A DNA stretch of 16,190 bases, taken from positions 1 through 16,190 of the forward strand of contig CADBUS010000036.1 in the NCBI GenBank assembly GCA_902797895.1, written 5' to 3'. The notes under the pieces were generated by a model, which saw nothing but the letters and a program-made list of their open reading frames with translations, did no database searches and was not told the DNA's origin. Below are positions 13,949-16,190 of this stretch, in pieces. The position numbers and the translations under genes were made by a program. Position 1 is the first letter of the stretch, and the number at the start of each line of letters is the position of its first letter. Origin of the DNA: an uncultured Bacteroidia bacterium (GTDB lineage: Bacteria > Bacteroidota > Bacteroidia > Bacteroidales > UBA932).

Positions 13949-14932
13949 ATGTGCGGTTTTAAGATAGGCAATATAGAGTTCCCGGAGAAAGCGCTCTTTC
14001 TGGCGCCTATGGAGGATGTTACAGACCCCTCTTTCAGATATATATGCAAGGAGTTCGGGGCAGATATGATGTACACAGAGTTTGTATCATCAGATGGGCT
14101 TGTCCACAATGCCGAAAAGTCTTTCAAAAAGATGGAGGTATTTGATTATGAACGCCCTATCGGCATACAGATATATGGCCATATTCCAAAGGCTATGGCA
14201 GATGCCGCTCGATTTGCCGAGCAGCGTAACCCCGATTTAATAGATATAAACTTTGGCTGTCCTGTAAATAAAATTGCCAAAAGGGGGGCCGGAAGCGGAA
14301 TGATGCGCTTCCCCGATTTGATGGTACAGATTACCAAAATGGTGGTAGAGGCGGTTTCTCTGCCTGTTACAGTAAAAACGCGGCTGGGTTGGGACGAGAA
14401 CTCGCAAATAATACCGGAGCTGGCGGAAAGGCTGCAAGATGTGGGAATAAAGGCTCTCACCATACACGGGCGCACGCGTTGCCAGATGTACAAGGGTGAG
14501 GCAGACTGGAGCCTTATAGGGCAGATTAAGGCCAATCCAAGGATAAAGATTCCCATTATCGGCAATGGCGACATTACGGATGCCCACGGCGCGGCGGCGG
14601 CCTTTGACCGTTACGGAGTAGATGCTATAATGATTGGCAGGGCCACATACGGCCATCCTTGGATTTTCAGGGAGATTAAGCACTACTTGGCCACAGGAGA
14701 GGAGCTCCCCCCTATGAGCGTTGCAGAGAAGGTGGAGCTTGCTCGGCGTCACTTTCTAAAATCAATAGAGGTTAAGGGGGAGCGCCGCGGAGTGCTTGAG
14801 ATGCGCCGCCACCTCAACTGCTACTTCAAGGCTTTAGACGATTTTAAGTCCACTCGCATCAAATTGGTTACTGAAAACGAGCCGCAGAAGGTTTTGGAAC
14901 TGTTGGAGTATATCAAACAGAAGTGGGGTTAG
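13949..14932 (+). CDS. dusB: tRNA-dihydrouridine synthase, DusB-like
   Basis: A 327-residue FMN-dependent enzyme that reduces specific uridines in the D-loop of tRNA to dihydrouridine using NADPH. The TIM-barrel begins LAPMEDVTDPSFR (residues 18-30). The active site is NFGCPVNKI with catalytic Cys104. Flavin-binding residues follow: TVKTRLGW (Lys143), TIHGRTRCQMYKG (His173), IIGNGDI and MIGRATYGHPW. A C-terminal helical domain fits the family. The start MCGFKIGNIEFPEKALFLAP leaves a normal short N terminus and lies four bases after a promoter box. The name dusB rests on overall resemblance; the exact target uridine cannot be deduced. Its last 20 bases overlap the end of the convergent DAHP synthase gene. 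Confidence 0.94.
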   Translation: MCGFKIGNIEFPEKALFLAPMEDVTDPSFRYICKEFGADMMYTEFVSSDGLVHNAEKSFKKMEVFDYERPIGIQIYGHIPKAMADAARFAEQRNPDLIDINFGCPVNKIAKRGAGSGMMRFPDLMVQITKMVVEAVSLPVTVKTRLGWDENSQIIPELAERLQDVGIKALTIHGRTRCQMYKGEADWSLIGQIKANPRIKIPIIGNGDITDAHGAAAAFDRYGVDAIMIGRATYGHPWIFREIKHYLATGEELPPMSVAEKVELARRHFLKSIEVKGERRGVLEMRRHLNCYFKALDDFKSTRIKLVTENEPQKVLELLEYIKQKWG

Positions 14933-16019
14933 ACTCCTCAGACTTTTCTGAATCCTCCATCTGCACCCCAACGCTGTAACGGTGAACAAGCTCCACTAAC
15001 TCTTTAGCAAACTCCTCATTCAAACCCATTTGAGCGGCTATTTCAATTCTGTTGTTCAAGAGTTGACTATACCTCTCGTTCTGCAAAACAGGCATAGCGT
15101 TTTGGCGTTTTATCTCCCCTATCTGCCTTGAGATTCCCATTCTTTTGGCAAGCAGCTCCAAAATCTCTCCATCCAGCACATCTATCTGTTCGCGCAGGCT
15201 CGCAAGAATCTCTGCACCCGCCCTATTTGAACGCACATCAAGGTGGCTTAGTATCTCCTCAAGCTGCGCAGGAGTTACCTGCTGCGCAGAATCTGAAAGA
15301 GCCTTATCGGGCTCTATATGGCTCTCCACCATAAGGCCATCAAACATCAGCTCCATTGCCTGACGGCATATCGGGGCAATAAGCTCTCTGCTACCGCCAA
15401 TGTGGCTCGGATCGCAAAGCATTCTCATACTCGGGTATCTCCTTCTCATCTCAATGGCTATATGCCATAGAGGAGAATTTCTATATCTTTGAATCTTAGA
15501 GTATTGCGGCGGAGTATAAGAGGAGAATCCACGGTGTACCAGAATAATATTGCTCGCCCCTGCATTTTTGAGCCGCTCCACCGCACCGCACCAAAGCTCC
15601 ACATCAGGATTCACAGGATTCTTTACCAGCAATGGCATCTGTCTCAGATTGGGGTTTGCTGCGAACAGCTCCTGAAGAGCATCTGCAAGTGCCTGAACAT
15701 TAAACGGATTGGCTACTGTGCGTGCCCCTATCCATACTCCATCTATTCCACTTTTCACAGCCGCCCTAAGATGCTCTGCAGTTGCCACCTCGCAAAAAAC
15801 ACTCATTCCAGTAATGCTCTTAACTTGTTGAAGCCACTCCAGAGCAATCTCTCCAACGCCCTCAAAACCACCAGGTTTGGTGCGAGGCTTCCACACTCCG
15901 GCTCTAAAAGCCTTAACCCCTATTGCAGAGAGCGCCTTGGCTGTTGCAATCAACTGTTCACAGCTCTCCGCACTGCACGGCCCTGCAATTACCTCTATAT
16001 CTAATCCCTTTAATTTCAT
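14913..16019 (-). CDS. Bifunctional DAHP synthase / chorismate mutase (type II)
   Basis: A 368-residue cytoplasmic fusion. It catalyses the first step of the shikimate pathway (phosphoenolpyruvate + erythrose 4-phosphate to DAHP) and the branch step chorismate to prephenate for Phe and Tyr. The N-terminal 1-260 region is a DAHP/KDO8P-synthase-like barrel with IAGPCSAES (11-19), WKPRTKPGGFEG (43-54), CEVAT, LVKNPVNPD, LVHRGFSSY and LCDPSHIGGS (201-210). Residues about 268-350 are an all-helical AroQ-type chorismate mutase (ILASLREQIDVLDGEILELL, AKRMGISRQIGEIKR). The final acidic tail (MEDSEKSEESNPTSV) is probably disordered. This fusion order is the usual one in Bacteroidota; tethering may allow prephenate feedback on DAHP synthesis, an inference. 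The ATG overlaps the truB stop by ATGA, so the two are likely translationally coupled. Confidence 0.95.
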   Translation of the reverse strand: MKLKGLDIEVIAGPCSAESCEQLIATAKALSAIGVKAFRAGVWKPRTKPGGFEGVGEIALEWLQQVKSITGMSVFCEVATAEHLRAAVKSGIDGVWIGARTVANPFNVQALADALQELFAANPNLRQMPLLVKNPVNPDVELWCGAVERLKNAGASNIILVHRGFSSYTPPQYSKIQRYRNSPLWHIAIEMRRRYPSMRMLCDPSHIGGSRELIAPICRQAMELMFDGLMVESHIEPDKALSDSAQQVTPAQLEEILSHLDVRSNRAGAEILASLREQIDVLDGEILELLAKRMGISRQIGEIKRQNAMPVLQNERYSQLLNNRIEIAAQMGLNEEFAKELVELVHRYSVGVQMEDSEKSEESNPTSV

Positions 16020-16190
16020 AGCGTAAAATTATCAAGCGCACCACCAAGCAAATCATCAAGCGAGTGGGCATCTTCCACTCTGTAGCCGCCTGAACGAGTA
16101 CGGCAGAGGGCAGACATATAGGCACCGCTGCCAAGCAACTCTCCAAAATCGCGTGCCAAAGAGCGTATATATGTACCCTTGCTGCACTCA
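16016..16190 (-). CDS. truB: tRNA pseudouridine synthase B, C-terminal part
   Basis: This is the last 57 codons plus stop of a gene whose start lies beyond the right edge. TruB converts U55 of tRNA to pseudouridine. The fragment opens with ECSKGTYIRSLARDFGELLG, the conserved TruB motif at the end of the catalytic domain, followed by GAYMSALCRTRSGGYRVEDA and a short C-terminal tail ending LDNFTL. The TGA at 16016-16018 overlaps the ATG of the DAHP synthase gene by four bases. The catalytic Asp lies outside the window. Confidence 0.92.
   Translation of the reverse strand, partial: ECSKGTYIRSLARDFGELLGSGAYMSALCRTRSGGYRVEDAHSLDDLLGGALDNFTL

Noticed and set aside
14146..14752. Two long minus-strand ORFs (142 and 171 codons) antisense to dusB
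   Set aside because: Both overlap the conserved active-site region of DusB and each other in different frames, with no recognisable motifs.

Overview
The window looks like chromosomal DNA of a member of the Bacteroidota, most likely order Bacteroidales. The main reasons are a SusC/SusD outer-membrane uptake pair, a fused DAHP synthase/chorismate mutase of the type usual in this phylum, the ribosomal cluster rplM-rpsI-rpsB-tsf, and promoter-like boxes matching the Bacteroidetes -7 consensus TAnnTTTG in front of several genes. Shine-Dalgarno sequences are mostly absent, which is normal for the phylum; the clear ones are in front of susD and tsf.

Left part (1-4208). The first 181 bases hold the C-terminal end of an unrecognised plus-strand gene that appears to be frameshifted. 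A 75-base gap with 14-bp tandem repeats and hairpins follows. Two minus-strand genes come next: an OmpA-domain protein with an extra middle domain (257-1483) and a Xaa-Pro aminopeptidase (1534-2925). The aminopeptidase has a 23-codon in-frame leader ORF directly upstream. The lipid A kinase gene lpxK (3135-4208) diverges from it.

Middle (4278-10976). A sugar transporter of the FHS branch of the major facilitator superfamily is followed by a SusC/RagA TonB-dependent transporter and its SusD/RagB lipoprotein partner, closed by a near-perfect intrinsic terminator. SusD and SusC would capture and import an oligomeric nutrient across the outer membrane. The inner-membrane transporter could take up the released sugar, but no glycoside hydrolase, protease or regulator lies nearby to fix the substrate.

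Right part (10987-16190). The translation genes rplM (L13), rpsI (S9), rpsB (S2) and tsf (EF-Ts) run on the minus strand and end at their own hairpin terminator, tail to tail with the susCD terminator. A 226-base gap before rpsB contains three consecutive RNA hairpins and may be a ribosomal-protein leader. dusB (tRNA dihydrouridine synthase) diverges from rplM and overlaps convergently by 20 bases with the aroA/aroQ fusion gene, which itself overlaps the end of truB by 4 bases at the right edge.

Most of the window is ordinary core genome. I found no convincing new multi-gene system. The items most worth checking are the rpsB leader, the in-frame leader ORF before the aminopeptidase, the promoter boxes that sit 4 to 7 bases from start codons, and the composite OmpA-family protein. 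No stretch longer than 300 bases lacks a gene.
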